Part shown: piece by piece, positions 27,336 to 27,378 of the stretch | Layout: each line of letters begins with the position of its first letter | Numbering within the stretch: position 1 is the first letter of the stretch | NCBI RefSeq assembly: GCF_000090795.2 | Contig: NW_003546960.1 | Span: forward strand, 1-27,378 | Length of the DNA stretch: 27,378 nt | Direction of reading: 5' to 3' | Source: Amphimedon queenslandica | Lineage: Eukaryota; Porifera; Demospongiae; Haplosclerida; Niphatidae | Translations under genes and position numbers: made by a program | Notes under the pieces: generated by a model | Database searches by the model: none | What the model was told of the DNA's origin: nothing | The model's input: only the letters and a program-made list of their open reading frames with translations

Positions 27336-27378
27336 AATACGAAATAAAAATCCTACTCTCATGACGCAAATTCTACTC
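27336..27378. repeat. Dispersed repeat, copy 2
   Basis: Matches 231-273 with about five mismatches in 43 bases and runs off the window. Related AGTAGGATTC words lie just upstream (27265, 27311). Confidence 0.6.

Larger units (their letters stand above)
25165..27378. other. Upstream intron or flank of the Trio-type gene, repeats only
   Basis: The first visible exon starts in phase 0 behind an acceptor, so this stretch is most likely intron. No exon with spectrin or Sec14 character was found. Recognisable items are an inverted repeat at 25515-25585, GACGC-rich repeats up to about 25880, a possible miniature element at 26803-26999 and the dispersed repeat at the edge. Short plus-strand frames at 26156-26739 show no known motif. 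Confidence 0.55.

Overview
The window looks like animal nuclear DNA, most likely from a sponge such as the demosponge Amphimedon (inference from style, not from a search). It is AT-rich and crowded with short inverted-repeat elements. It carries one metazoan-specific signalling gene cut into many small exons, and 27 of its 34 introns in the window are only 39-62 nt long.

Right half (13500-25164, minus strand): 35 consecutive exons of a Trio/Kalirin/UNC-73-type double Rho guanine-nucleotide exchange factor. I placed the boundaries by hand from GT-AG sites. The phases close exactly (4,923 nt, 1,641 codons). Order of modules: spectrin-repeat-like helices, DH1, PH1, SH3, linker, DH2, PH2, linker, SH3, basic tail. 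The 5' part of the gene lies beyond the right edge, and the 3' end is not certain. Its few large introns hold miniature inverted-repeat elements, a 36-bp near-perfect hairpin and a 10-N assembly gap.

Left half (2694-13010): three DNA transposons nested in one another. The outer one (2702-13001, 87-bp terminal inverted repeats, 8-9 bp target duplication) is a Mutator-like element (MULE). Its plus-strand transposase has an MULE-type DDE core, a SWIM-like zinc motif and a C-terminal PHD finger, and is broken by two TAG stops and two frameshifts. Inside its left arm sits a second, unrelated 6.08-kb element (2874-8954, 17-bp inverted repeats, 8-bp duplication AAACAAAC). It codes on the minus strand for a SAM-like/zinc-finger protein, a protein with an RNase-H/DDE-like arrangement of residues, and a Ulp1-type cysteine protease followed by a broken PHD finger. 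These three frames may be exons of one gene. A third element (9114-10194, TA duplication) is non-coding and made largely of tandem arrays built around AAGATCTT; a truncated relative sits in a Trio intron near 16.0-16.8 kb. Subtracting the two insertions and their duplications gives a MULE of about 3.13 kb, a sensible size.

The left edge (1-2693) and right edge (25165-27378) hold no gene I can support, only repeat fragments. The second element is the best candidate for something undescribed.
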